Origin: Ravibacter sp964559125
GTDB taxonomy: Bacteria; Bacteroidota; Bacteroidia; Cytophagales; Spirosomataceae
Reading direction: 5' to 3'
Assembly: GCA_964559125.1 (NCBI GenBank)
Contig: CAZLGW010000033.1
Span: 1-64,000, forward strand
Length of the DNA: 64,000 nucleotides
Of the stretch, positions 8,150 to 16,288 are shown in pieces. The position numbers and the translations under genes were made by a program. Under the pieces are notes generated by a model. The model was given only the letters and a program-made list of their open reading frames with translations, did not search any database and was not told where the DNA came from. Position 1 is the stretch's first letter. Each line of letters begins with the position of its first letter.

Positions 8150-9630
8150 TTTTCTGAAATCCGTCTGGACAAGTACCGCTCATAAAACGAACCTTTCCGC
8201 GACAGGTACTGGTTTGCCTCCAGCTCTCCGGAATGGGTGCTGGAAAGCAGGGCTTCGTAGGTATTCTCATGCGCGTCAAAGGGCATGGGGCTGAAAGGGT
8301 ACTTTTCGGGATAGAGCCCTGAAACGATGATGTTTTGCTTCAGGGACTTGACAATATGACTTGCGGGCAGAACAACGCCGAGACTCATTACGGCTATGAC
8401 TGCGTTGAAATAAAAGGAATTCCTCCATTTTTTTGCTTCGTACAGATGGCCTAGCGCCCGTACTATACCCAGCAAAACAATGCACATCAGCGGGTTATAG
8501 CCACGTATGAACCAATCATTCCAATATCCGATCCGATAAAGGGATATCATGAAAAACATGACGAGCGCTGCCATCACGAACCAGCGGGGGACAACGTCGT
8601 CAGGACTTTTTAACTCGCGCAGGATCAGGAAAAATAATATCAGGTCGATCAATACCCCTACAAAATATTCGGCCAGTATTTCCCCCGTAGGTTCAAACTG
8701 CCAGATAAAACCGTGTATCGGCGTGCTATCGGAAGAGCTGAGAAAGAGGAAGGTCGGAAGAAACGCAAGTCCCGCCACAATCATCGGCGCAATGGTCCGG
8801 GGCCTAAACCAAGGATACCGGTCGTATAAACAACTTCTGACAAATATCACAGCAAAAAGCAGCACGAAAACAATGCTCGGGAAAATAGCCCATATAAAGC
8901 CCAGCGTAATAGGGAAAAAGGTGTCGGCGGGATTTTTCCTGATAAATGAATCATATACCAGGATCGACGAAAGCAGCAATATGGGAATGATCTGGTTGGT
9001 CACCCACCGCGACTGGTCAAAAAGCGCCCATATTTCGGTATAGAACGGAGGATTGTTATAGGTATACTGTGTGAAAACCAGGTAGAAAGCGACCTTGGCC
9101 AGGTGTCCCACCCCTCCCAGAAACAATAACAGCACTACCAGGACCACCCGTTTCCTTAGCAGCAGGTACAACCAGAGTAACGCAAGCCAGTAGCCCGCCA
9201 CTGTCCATACAAGTAAGGCTTCTACCGACAATCGGCCTAATAATTTGGAAATGGCTGCAGGAGGGATGAAGTAACCGAAATAATAGCAGGCGTAACGCTC
9301 CTTTTCAGAAAAGTAAATGGGCCACGGGTTTTTGAAAAGATCGTAATATTTGGCATTGTGAATCTCGTAGTCGGCAATCTGATAGCTCAGGCCGCCGGTT
9401 CCTGAACAAAAAGTCCAGAAAACAGCCAGCCCCAGGAAAAGCCAGATACGGCTGCCCGGAATATAAAAAGTGGAATCTACTTCTTTAGTCTTAAGCTGTA
9501 ATAAAAAAAGGTACAGCAAAGCAATCGTTATGGGAATGGAATAGAGAAGACCGAACCAGCCTGAAACAAACAGGATGTTGGGTATAAGCAAATAGGTAAG
9601 GCTATACTTTCGTAAACTGGAAATACTCAT
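8137..9630 (-). CDS. Multi-pass membrane protein, GT-C-like, unknown substrate
   Basis: From the ATG at 9630 (MSISSLRKYSLTYLL) this encodes 498 aa with about ten to twelve hydrophobic segments and one large loop near residues 70-110 containing YEIHNAKYYDLFKNPWP and a Tyr-rich YACYYFGYF. The layout resembles GT-C glycosyltransferases or O-antigen-like membrane enzymes, but I do not recognise a family motif. The open frame extends to 9711, but the extra codons there lie inside a gcs2 remnant read in another frame, so 9630 is the better start. The last four codons come from a dinB remnant, so the original C-terminus was probably different. No good Shine-Dalgarno is visible. Confidence 0.7.
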   Translation of the reverse strand: MSISSLRKYSLTYLLIPNILFVSGWFGLLYSIPITIALLYLFLLQLKTKEVDSTFYIPGSRIWLFLGLAVFWTFCSGTGGLSYQIADYEIHNAKYYDLFKNPWPIYFSEKERYACYYFGYFIPPAAISKLLGRLSVEALLVWTVAGYWLALLWLYLLLRKRVVLVVLLLFLGGVGHLAKVAFYLVFTQYTYNNPPFYTEIWALFDQSRWVTNQIIPILLLSSILVYDSFIRKNPADTFFPITLGFIWAIFPSIVFVLLFAVIFVRSCLYDRYPWFRPRTIAPMIVAGLAFLPTFLFLSSSDSTPIHGFIWQFEPTGEILAEYFVGVLIDLILFFLILRELKSPDDVVPRWFVMAALVMFFMISLYRIGYWNDWFIRGYNPLMCIVLLGIVRALGHLYEAKKWRNSFYFNAVIAVMSLGVVLPASHIVKSLKQNIIVSGLYPEKYPFSPMPFDAHENTYEALLSSTHSGELEANQYLSRKGSFYERYLSRRISEKSPR

Positions 9631-9655
9631 TAGAATGAAATTGATACCGGAACCA

Positions 9656-9703
9656 CTAATACAACCCCATACGGGTCTGCTGCACAATATAATCGACAAC
9701 CGC
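9656..9703 (-). pseudogene. Remnant of the 3' end of a GCS2-type carboxylate-amine ligase gene
   Basis: On the minus strand these bases encode AVVDYIVQQTRMGLY and a stop. The intact ligase at 17424-18524 ends AVVDYIVQETRMGLY. The nucleotide match is about 76 percent over 50 bp, with most differences at third codon positions, so the segment evolved under protein-level constraint before decay. Only the last 15 codons remain. Confidence 0.75.
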
Positions 9704-9748
9704 CCCGGCAAAGATACCTTTTATGTTCTTTTGAAACATATATCTCAT

Positions 9749-9871
9749 GCGTAGCCGGCCGGAATTAAGCTGCCTATTTAGCCCCCTGCGACTCCTCGTA
9801 GGTAGGCCCGTACAGGCCCGGTACCCTGTTGCCGGTGGCTCGTAGGTAGACGATCAGTTCACCGCGGTGAT
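9749..9871. repeat. Direct repeat copy 2 (within intact dinB gene 3' end)
   Basis: Partner of 8027-8149. This copy carries the functional 3' end of the DinB-family gene and 25 bp beyond its stop. Confidence 0.8.
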
Positions 9872-10280
9872 GGTAAATATGATTGAACAGGAAACCACGG
9901 GCTACAATACCCCTTGGCATAGGACCAAGCACGGTCCGGTCGCCGATTTTCATCGTCCACATGTCCTGAAGGCTTTCTTCCGTCAATGCCTTCAATGCAG
10001 TCCTGGCCTGTTCTACCTTCTGCTCGAAAAGGTCGCGCGTGGCGTTGATGTCTCCGGGAGAGCCGCGTTCGATGCGGTCGCTCGCCATGTCGTACACCTC
10101 CCGGGTCAGTGTAGCTGAGTACCAGTGATAGATGGTTGCTATATGCTGGGCAAGCTCGCCCATCGTCCAGCAAATCGGGGCCGGTTTATAGTCCAGATCT
10201 TTCTCCGGCACGGCTTGCAGCAGTTTTCTGGTGTTGGTTACTTCGTGCTCAAATTCAGAAAGCAAGGATTGGAGTATCAT
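9774..10280 (-). CDS. DinB-family protein (four-helix metal-binding hydrolase/transferase fold)
   Basis: A 168-aa protein of the DinB/YfiT-like fold. Three His residues in the usual places are visible: the helix start WTMGELAQHIATIYHWY gives His at about 47, and HIYHHRGELIVYLR near residues 135-148 gives the H-x-x-H-H-R-G-E motif that binds a divalent metal. The C-terminus GLYGPTYEESQ is typical of the family. Such enzymes act on small molecules, often with bacillithiol or mycothiol-type thiols, or are uncharacterised. It is divergent from the TetR operon and transcribed alone. A damaged second copy of its 3' end lies at 8056-8149. Confidence 0.88.
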   Translation of the reverse strand: MILQSLLSEFEHEVTNTRKLLQAVPEKDLDYKPAPICWTMGELAQHIATIYHWYSATLTREVYDMASDRIERGSPGDINATRDLFEQKVEQARTALKALTEESLQDMWTMKIGDRTVLGPMPRGIVARGFLFNHIYHHRGELIVYLRATGNRVPGLYGPTYEESQGAK

Positions 10281-10440
10281 AATGGTTTATCTTTTTGACG
10301 GCAATAAAACGAAAATTTAAAAGATGCGTGTATCATATATCAATGATTTTACCGGGGCTATGCGGGAGCATCGGTCGGCCGGACCAGGCATACCGCTATA
10401 TATTATCTGTATTTTCATTTTTAATAATTTGATTAAAACA

Positions 10441-10484
10441 TTTGAATAATAAAAAATACGATGTTACTTTTACCCCGTAGTAAC
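10441..10484 (+). promoter_or_regulatory. Promoter and TetR-type operator for the efflux operon
   Basis: TTTG at 10441-10444 and TACTTTTA at 10465-10472 are separated by 20 bp (one mismatch to TAnnTTTG). A palindrome GTTACT-N10-AGTAAC spans 10463-10484 and overlaps the -7 box, ending 14 bp before the TetR start codon. This is the expected position of an autoregulatory operator. Confidence 0.7.
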
Positions 10485-10498
10485 GTAAAATTCAGGTA

Positions 10499-11104
10499 AT
10501 GGTTAACCAGAAGAAACAGGGAGAAAAGGACACATCTACAGAAGAGAAGATCAAAGAGGCAGCCCGTAAGGTCTTTTTGCAGAAAGGCTATGCGGCCACG
10601 AGGACCCGTGATATCGCCGAAGAGGCGGGCATTAACCTGGCTTTGCTCAATTATTATTTCCGGAGCAAAGAGAAACTGTTTGAGCTGATTATGTCGGAGA
10701 AATTCCGGCAGCTTTTCAGTGTAATATTTCCGATCATCAATAATGATGCACTGACACTCGACGAGAAAATAGAAAGCCTGGTAGAAAATTATACTGACCT
10801 TCTGATCGAAAACCCGGAGCTTCCTTTATTCGTCTTCAGCGAAATAAGGGTGAACCCGGAAGGCTTCAAAAATAAACTGCAGGTACAAAAAGTACTGAAG
10901 GACTCTTCTCTCGTCAGGCAGATAAGGGAGAAAAGGCCCGATGTGGAGCCGGTACATTTCATCACCTCCCTGTTGGGAATGACACTTTTCCCCTTTGTTG
11001 CAAGGCCCGTACTTTTTTCCGGGTATCCGGACTTCAATACGTTTGTGCAGGAACGGAAAACGCTTATTACCAGCTGGATAAAAGTGATAATGGAAACGGA
11101 ATAA
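10499..11104 (+). CDS. TetR/AcrR-family transcriptional repressor of the efflux operon
   Basis: A 201-aa regulator. Residues 15-60 form a TetR helix-turn-helix (EEKIKEAARKVFLQKGYAATRTRDIAEEAGIN, then LLNYYFRSKEKLFELI). The remainder is an all-helical ligand-binding and dimerisation domain. It is the first gene of a plus-strand operon that continues with TolC, HlyD, two ABC ATPases and two permeases. Release by a transported compound is the usual logic of such regulators. The ligand cannot be told from sequence. Confidence 0.92.
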   Translation: MVNQKKQGEKDTSTEEKIKEAARKVFLQKGYAATRTRDIAEEAGINLALLNYYFRSKEKLFELIMSEKFRQLFSVIFPIINNDALTLDEKIESLVENYTDLLIENPELPLFVFSEIRVNPEGFKNKLQVQKVLKDSSLVRQIREKRPDVEPVHFITSLLGMTLFPFVARPVLFSGYPDFNTFVQERKTLITSWIKVIMETE

Positions 11105-11163
11105 TTTTTTTAACCTGAAGCTAATCAAACGATTAAAACAATATATCAAACCAGGAATCCGAT

Positions 11164-12444
11164 ATGATCAAACACCTGCTTATTCTTCTACTTGTTTGTT
11201 GCGCAATACAGCGGGGAAATGCACAAACCAGGCAGCTCTCACTTGAAGAATGCTATCAGTTGGCAAAGGCAAATTATCCTGCTATAAAAAAAATGGATCT
11301 GATCACCAGAACCAGTGAGTATGATATCCGGAACGCCAATAAAAGACTGCTCCCGCAGGTAAGTTTTTCAGGACAGGCTACGTACCAGTCGCAGGTAATA
11401 GATTACGGCGACCTGCTCGGCAGCAATGCTTCCGCTATAGGAATACATCCGCCGGTATTGAGCAAAGACCAGTATAAAATACAGGGTGAAATCAGCCAGG
11501 TTTTGTATGACGGCGGCAGCGTCCGAAATCAAAAAGAGCTGCTTAATGCGACCAGGGAATTACAGGAGCAAAACCTTGAAACAAACCTGTATACCATCAA
11601 CAGCAGGATCAATAATATATTCTTTTCCATTTTGCTGATGGATGCACAATTAAAGCAAAATGAGCTGAACAAAGCGACCTTGCAAACACAAATAAAGAAA
11701 ACCGAGGCAGCGCTTGAAAACGGCGTTGCGTTCAGGAGCAACGTAGATGAGCTGAAAGCGGAAATAGTGAATATCGAAATGGCAGCAACGGAATACAGGT
11801 CCAACCGTGCGGCTTATCTGAAAATGCTATCGTTATTTACCGGCATTGAACTGACCGAAACAACACAACTGGTAATCCCGGAAACAGGAACCTTCCAACC
11901 CGTTATAAACAGACCGGAATTAAGAGCTTTCGATCTTCAGAAATCCATTTATGATGTACAGAAAAAAGAGCTTAGATCGGGTTACCTTCCGCAGGCAAGC
12001 GCATTCTTACAAGGTGCGTACGGCCGGCCGACATTGAATATTCTAGAAAACAAATTCGGTCCCTGGTTCATAACCGGTATCAGATTCAACTGGTCACTGG
12101 GAAATCTTTATACGTTGTCGGATAAGAAAAATACCTTACTACTCAACCGGCAATCTGTAGACGCTGACAGGGAAACATTCCTGCTCAATACCAGTATTGA
12201 CATGGCCCAACAGGATGAAAATGTAAAAAAATACATAGAATTGATCCGGCAGGATGAAGAAGCAATTGTCCTGCGCGAATCGGTAACGAAATCTGCCGAA
12301 GCGCAGTTGAACAACGGCGTTATTACCACACACGAGTATATCCAGAAAGTAAATGCGGAGCACCTGGCCAGGCAAAATAAAATATTTCACGGTATACAAT
12401 TGTTACAGGCTAAATACAATCAAAAATACATTACAGGGAATTAA
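11164..12444 (+). CDS. TolC-family outer membrane efflux protein
   Basis: A 426-aa protein with a signal peptide (residues 1-20, ending GNAQ). It has the TolC/OEP start LSLEECYQLAKANYPAIK, long amphipathic helices with coiled-coil character (residues 120-200 and 340-420), and strand-rich central and early segments (PQVSFSGQATYQSQV). It forms the outer-membrane channel of the tripartite pump encoded by the next genes. The stop codon is followed by a 17-bp inverted repeat before the next gene. Confidence 0.92.
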   Translation: MIKHLLILLLVCCAIQRGNAQTRQLSLEECYQLAKANYPAIKKMDLITRTSEYDIRNANKRLLPQVSFSGQATYQSQVIDYGDLLGSNASAIGIHPPVLSKDQYKIQGEISQVLYDGGSVRNQKELLNATRELQEQNLETNLYTINSRINNIFFSILLMDAQLKQNELNKATLQTQIKKTEAALENGVAFRSNVDELKAEIVNIEMAATEYRSNRAAYLKMLSLFTGIELTETTQLVIPETGTFQPVINRPELRAFDLQKSIYDVQKKELRSGYLPQASAFLQGAYGRPTLNILENKFGPWFITGIRFNWSLGNLYTLSDKKNTLLLNRQSVDADRETFLLNTSIDMAQQDENVKKYIELIRQDEEAIVLRESVTKSAEAQLNNGVITTHEYIQKVNAEHLARQNKIFHGIQLLQAKYNQKYITGN

Positions 12445-12448
12445 AATA

Positions 12449-12502
12449 GCCGCAGATGCACAGATGAAAATGCGGAATGTAAAAAATCTGTGCATCTGTG
12501 GC
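12449..12502. repeat. 17-bp inverted repeat between tolC-like and hlyD-like genes
   Basis: Arms 12449-12465 and 12486-12502 match at 16 of 17 positions (gccgcagatgcacagat and its complement) around a 20-nt loop. It starts 5 bp after the TolC stop codon and ends 26 bp before the HlyD start. There is no U-tract, so mRNA processing or stability, or a dispersed repeat, is more likely than termination. Confidence 0.75.
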
Positions 12503-12527
12503 AATCAAAATAAAATATCAATCCAAA

Positions 12528-13466
12528 ATGAAAAAAATCATAATAATCATCTCGGGTACGCTTCTTTTAAATGCCTGCAGACAGGAAAATGATTATGATG
12601 CTTCCGGAAATTTCGAAGCTGATGAAGTAATCGTTTCGGCACAGCAAAACGGCATATTGCTCTCTTATCATGTGAAAGAGGGAAGCCTGTTAAAAAGCGG
12701 GGATACGGTCGGACAGATCGATGTCCGTATAGTAGAACTCCAAAAGCAGCAGACAGAAGCCAGTATTGCAGCCCTAAAACAAAAAATGACTGCGCCGAAC
12801 GACCAGGTAGAACTGGTTCGCCGCCAGCTTGAAGTACAGAAATCACAGCTGGAACAGCAGTTAAGAGAAAAGACCCGTACCGAAAACCTGGTAAAAGCCG
12901 ATGCAGCTACACGCAAGCAGCTCGACGATATCAATGCCTCTATCGACCAGTTGAAAAAGCAGATCGCGGTTACCGAGCAGCAGATCAGGCTGAATACCTA
13001 CAATACCAATACGCAAAACCGCAGTATTTTAAGCGAGAAAACGCCGATGGAAAAAATGGCGGCACAACTCCAGGAACAGATCAACAGGGGGCTGATCGTC
13101 AACCCGACCGCCGGGACTGTATTGGTAAACTATGCTTTGCAGGGCGAAATGCAGCTGGTCGGCAAACCCTTGTATAAAATCGCTAATACCGATACGCTCG
13201 ATCTGAGGGCTTATATTATCGGCTCCCAGTTGCCACAGATTAAAGTGGGACAAGAGGCGAAAGTAAGGATCGACGACGGTAAAGAGGGCTATAAAGAATA
13301 CCCGGGGACGATCACCTGGATCTCAGCCAAATCCGAATTTTCGCCGAAAACCATTCAGACCAAAGATGAAAGAGCCAATCTGGTTTACGCCATTAAAGTA
13401 AGAGTAAAGAATGACGGGTATCTGAAAATAGGAATGTACGGAGAAGTCGTTTTTAGTGATAAATAA
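12528..13466 (+). CDS. HlyD-family membrane fusion lipoprotein
   Basis: From the ATG at 12528 this is a 312-aa lipoprotein: residues 1-17 form a signal with lipobox LLNAC (Cys17). Next come a half-motif of the biotinyl-lipoyl fold (VIVSAQQNGILLSYHVKEGSLLKSGDTVGQID), a long coiled coil (about 80-150), the second half of the lipoyl domain (GLIVNPTAGTVLVNYALQGEMQLVGKPLYKIA), and a beta-barrel domain. An ATG further upstream (12498) would destroy the signal peptide. It links the inner-membrane ABC complex to the TolC channel. It is the YbhG-like member of the operon. Confidence 0.9.
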   Translation: MKKIIIIISGTLLLNACRQENDYDASGNFEADEVIVSAQQNGILLSYHVKEGSLLKSGDTVGQIDVRIVELQKQQTEASIAALKQKMTAPNDQVELVRRQLEVQKSQLEQQLREKTRTENLVKADAATRKQLDDINASIDQLKKQIAVTEQQIRLNTYNTNTQNRSILSEKTPMEKMAAQLQEQINRGLIVNPTAGTVLVNYALQGEMQLVGKPLYKIANTDTLDLRAYIIGSQLPQIKVGQEAKVRIDDGKEGYKEYPGTITWISAKSEFSPKTIQTKDERANLVYAIKVRVKNDGYLKIGMYGEVVFSDK

Positions 13467-13496
13467 TTTAATCACATAGGTACATAGGCTGACAAA

Positions 13497-14447
13497 ATGG
13501 TCTCCGTTCAAGTAAGAAATATAGTCAAAAACTACGGTGATGTAAAAGCCGTAAATGATGCTTCCTTTGAGGTAAGAAAAGGTGAATTATTTGGCCTGAT
13601 CGGACCCGACGGCGCAGGAAAGACCTCTATATTCCGCATTCTTACAACGCTGCTGGTGGCAGACGGCGGAACTGCCACCGTTGAAGGGTTTGACGTGGTA
13701 AAAAACTACAGGGAGATCCGTAATATCATCGGGTATATGCCCGGACGTTTTTCGCTGTACCAGGATTTAACCATTGAAGAAAACCTCTCATTCTTTGCAA
13801 CCGTATTCAATACTACCGTCGGGGAAAATTACGACCTTATAAAAGACATATATGAACAGATAAAGCCCTTTAGTAACCGGCGGGCCGGAAAACTTTCCGG
13901 CGGAATGAAACAGAAACTGGCTTTGTGCTGCGCCCTGATCCATAAACCGGCCGTTTTGTTCCTCGACGAACCGACTACCGGCGTAGACGTGGTTTCAAGG
14001 AAAGAATTCTGGGAAATGCTCGGTAAGCTGAAAAAGCAGGGAATTACCATTGTGGTATCGACTCCCTATATGGATGAGGCTACTCTCTGCGACCGCATAG
14101 CGCTGATAGAAGCCGGCAGTATCATGTCTATCGATACGCCTGGCAATATCGTACAAAGTTTTCCCAGGCCGCTGTTTGCAGCCAAAGCCGATAATATTTA
14201 TAAACTCCTGCAGGATTTACGTTCAGATGCCCGGGTAGAAAGCTGCTATGCATTCGGCGAATACCTGCACCTCACACTGAAAGCAGACGACGCGGATGCA
14301 TTCAATACGATCCGGCTTGCAGGAGGGGGAAATCATGGCGGATTCGAAGTGAAACCTGTAACCCCGACTATTGAAGACAGTTTTATCCGCCTGATGAACG
14401 AGCAGAACAGCAATAAAACACTAAGCGAAACGGGCAATGGAAAATAA
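13497..14447 (+). CDS. ABC transporter ATPase, H-loop-deficient subunit
   Basis: A 316-aa ATPase. Walker A is GPDGAGKT (36-43, Asp where Asn is usual), the signature is LSGGM (135-139) and Walker B is VLFLDE (155-160). The H-loop position, normally STHYMDEA, reads STPYMDEA, so the switch His is replaced by Pro192. The C-terminal about 100 residues are an accessory domain. It overlaps the next ATPase gene by 11 bp, so the two are coupled. It resembles the N-terminal half of YbhF or RbbA-like tandem ATPases. It likely pairs with the next protein to give one complete and one degenerate ATP site. Confidence 0.9.
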   Translation: MVSVQVRNIVKNYGDVKAVNDASFEVRKGELFGLIGPDGAGKTSIFRILTTLLVADGGTATVEGFDVVKNYREIRNIIGYMPGRFSLYQDLTIEENLSFFATVFNTTVGENYDLIKDIYEQIKPFSNRRAGKLSGGMKQKLALCCALIHKPAVLFLDEPTTGVDVVSRKEFWEMLGKLKKQGITIVVSTPYMDEATLCDRIALIEAGSIMSIDTPGNIVQSFPRPLFAAKADNIYKLLQDLRSDARVESCYAFGEYLHLTLKADDADAFNTIRLAGGGNHGGFEVKPVTPTIEDSFIRLMNEQNSNKTLSETGNGK

Positions 14448-15180
14448 GGCGATTACGTGTAAGGATCTGACCAAGAAATTCGGTGATTTTAAGGCCGTCG
14501 ACGCGATTTCCTTTGACGTGGAGCCCGGTGAAATATTCGGCTTCCTGGGCGCTAACGGAGCCGGGAAAACAACTGCCATGCGTATCCTGTGCGGGCTATC
14601 CTATCCTACTTCGGGCGAGGCCACGGTTGCAGGTTTTGATGTATACAGGCAGCAGGAAAAAATCAAAAAGAACATTGGCTATATGAGCCAGAAGTTCTCC
14701 CTGTATGATAACCTGACCATATTGGAGAATATAGAGTTTTACGGTGGTGTGTATGGTGTTTCAAGACCCGAAATCAAAAAACGGAGCAACGAGCTGATCG
14801 CCACGCTGGGTTTGGAAAAAGAAGCCCGAAAACTCGTTGGTGAGCTGCCTTTGGGCTGGAAGCAGAAACTGGCTTTCTCGGTAGCTGTTTTCCACCGTCC
14901 TAAAATCGTGTTTCTGGACGAGCCTACCGGAGGTGTAGACCCTTTGACCAGGCGGCAGTTCTGGGACATGATTTATGAAGCCGCCGCCGGTGGAATTACC
15001 GTATTTGTAACCACGCATTACATGGACGAAGCCGAGTATTGCAACCGCATCAGTGTAATGGTCGATGGCCGGGTGGAAGCGCTGGATACGCCCCTCAACC
15101 TGAAAAACCGGTATAACTCAGATACCATGGATGATGTATTTTACCAACTGGCCAGGGGAGCCAAAAGAAAAGCGGATTGA
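14437..15180 (+). CDS. ABC transporter ATPase, signature-deficient subunit
   Basis: A 247-aa ATPase with Walker A GANGAGKTT (38-46), Walker B IVFLDE (157-162) and an intact H-loop (TTHYMDEA, His194). The ABC signature, where LSGGQ is expected, reads LPLGW (137-141) and is degenerate. It therefore complements the preceding ATPase: its own Walker/H-loop site would be closed by the intact LSGGM of its partner. It lies directly upstream of two permease genes and overlaps its upstream neighbour. It corresponds to the C-terminal half of YbhF-like ATPases. Confidence 0.9.
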   Translation: MENKAITCKDLTKKFGDFKAVDAISFDVEPGEIFGFLGANGAGKTTAMRILCGLSYPTSGEATVAGFDVYRQQEKIKKNIGYMSQKFSLYDNLTILENIEFYGGVYGVSRPEIKKRSNELIATLGLEKEARKLVGELPLGWKQKLAFSVAVFHRPKIVFLDEPTGGVDPLTRRQFWDMIYEAAAGGITVFVTTHYMDEAEYCNRISVMVDGRVEALDTPLNLKNRYNSDTMDDVFYQLARGAKRKAD

Positions 15181-15181
15181 A

Positions 15182-16288
15182 ATGAAACAGTTACTGGCTT
15201 TTATACGCAAAGAGTTTTATCACGTATTCAGGGACAGGCGTACCCTGCTGATTCTCTTCGGAATGCCCATTGTGCAGATACTGCTCTTCGGCTTTGCATT
15301 AAACAGTGAAGTAAAAAATATAGGCATAGCCGTTCTCGACAACGCCCGTGACGTCAGGTCGGAGCAGATCATTTCGAAAATACGATCAAGTTCCTATTTC
15401 CAGGTTAAGGCGCCTGCTTTAAATTACAAGGATATCGAAAGACGATTCAAAAGCGGTGAAATAAAATGCGCCATATTATTCCCGGTCGATTTCGGTTCCG
15501 ACCTGTATAAAACAGGCGGGGCACGGATCCAGGTCATAGCGGATGCTTCCGATCCCAACACTGCAACTACCGTAAGCAATTACCTGAACATCATCATTAA
15601 CAATTACCAGCAGGAGCTTAATCCCAATGCTACGCTGTCTTACCGGATCATCCCCGAAATGAGACAGCTGTATAATGAAGAGCAGAACGGCTCGCTCAAC
15701 TTTATTCCCGGCGTGATCGCCCTGGTGTTTATGATCGTGAGCACTGCCCTTACATCTGTGGCGGTAGTGCGTGAGAAAGAGCTGGGAACAATGGAAATAC
15801 TGCTGGTATCGCCCTTCAAACCTATTATGGTGCTTATTGCAAAGGCGGTGCCTTATCTGGTGCTTTCGGTTATCGACTTCATTATCATATTGCTGCTGGC
15901 AGTATTCCTGCTGAATGTTGAGATCAGGGGCAGCCTGGTCCTGATCTTTGCAGAAAGCATCCTGTTTATCATCACCTGCCTTTCGCTGGGATTGCTCATT
16001 TCCAATATTACCGCTTCGCAGCAGACGGCCATGATGGTATCGATGATGGGCATGATGCTGCCGACAATATTGCTGACAGGGTTTATGTTCCCGTTGGAAA
16101 ACATGCCCAAAGTATTTCAATGGATTTCCAACATCCTGCCGTCAAAATACTATTATGCTATCATTAAGGGAGTTATGCTCAAAGGACTCGGCTTTAGCTA
16201 CGTGTGGAAGGAAACGCTCATCCTGGCCGGAATGGCCTCGGGATTGCTATTTATTGCATTGAGAAACTTTAAAATCAGGCTACAATGA
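15182..16288 (+). CDS. ABC-2 type permease (first)
   Basis: A 368-aa inner-membrane protein from ATG 15182, one base after the ATPase stop. It has an N-terminal membrane segment (residues 16-40), a large extracytoplasmic domain (about 41-170) and five C-terminal membrane segments, the ABC-2 membrane layout. KELGTMEILLVSPF around residues 197-210 is the conserved coupling segment facing the ATPase. The start at 15131 is rejected because it lies inside the ATPase gene. It is the YbhS/YhhJ-like subunit and overlaps the second permease by 4 bp. Confidence 0.92.
   Translation: MKQLLAFIRKEFYHVFRDRRTLLILFGMPIVQILLFGFALNSEVKNIGIAVLDNARDVRSEQIISKIRSSSYFQVKAPALNYKDIERRFKSGEIKCAILFPVDFGSDLYKTGGARIQVIADASDPNTATTVSNYLNIIINNYQQELNPNATLSYRIIPEMRQLYNEEQNGSLNFIPGVIALVFMIVSTALTSVAVVREKELGTMEILLVSPFKPIMVLIAKAVPYLVLSVIDFIIILLLAVFLLNVEIRGSLVLIFAESILFIITCLSLGLLISNITASQQTAMMVSMMGMMLPTILLTGFMFPLENMPKVFQWISNILPSKYYYAIIKGVMLKGLGFSYVWKETLILAGMASGLLFIALRNFKIRLQ

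Noticed and set aside
9633..9711. Longer start of the membrane protein at 9711
   Set aside because: The extra N-terminal codons run through the gcs2 remnant in a different frame, so they are not original coding sequence of this gene.
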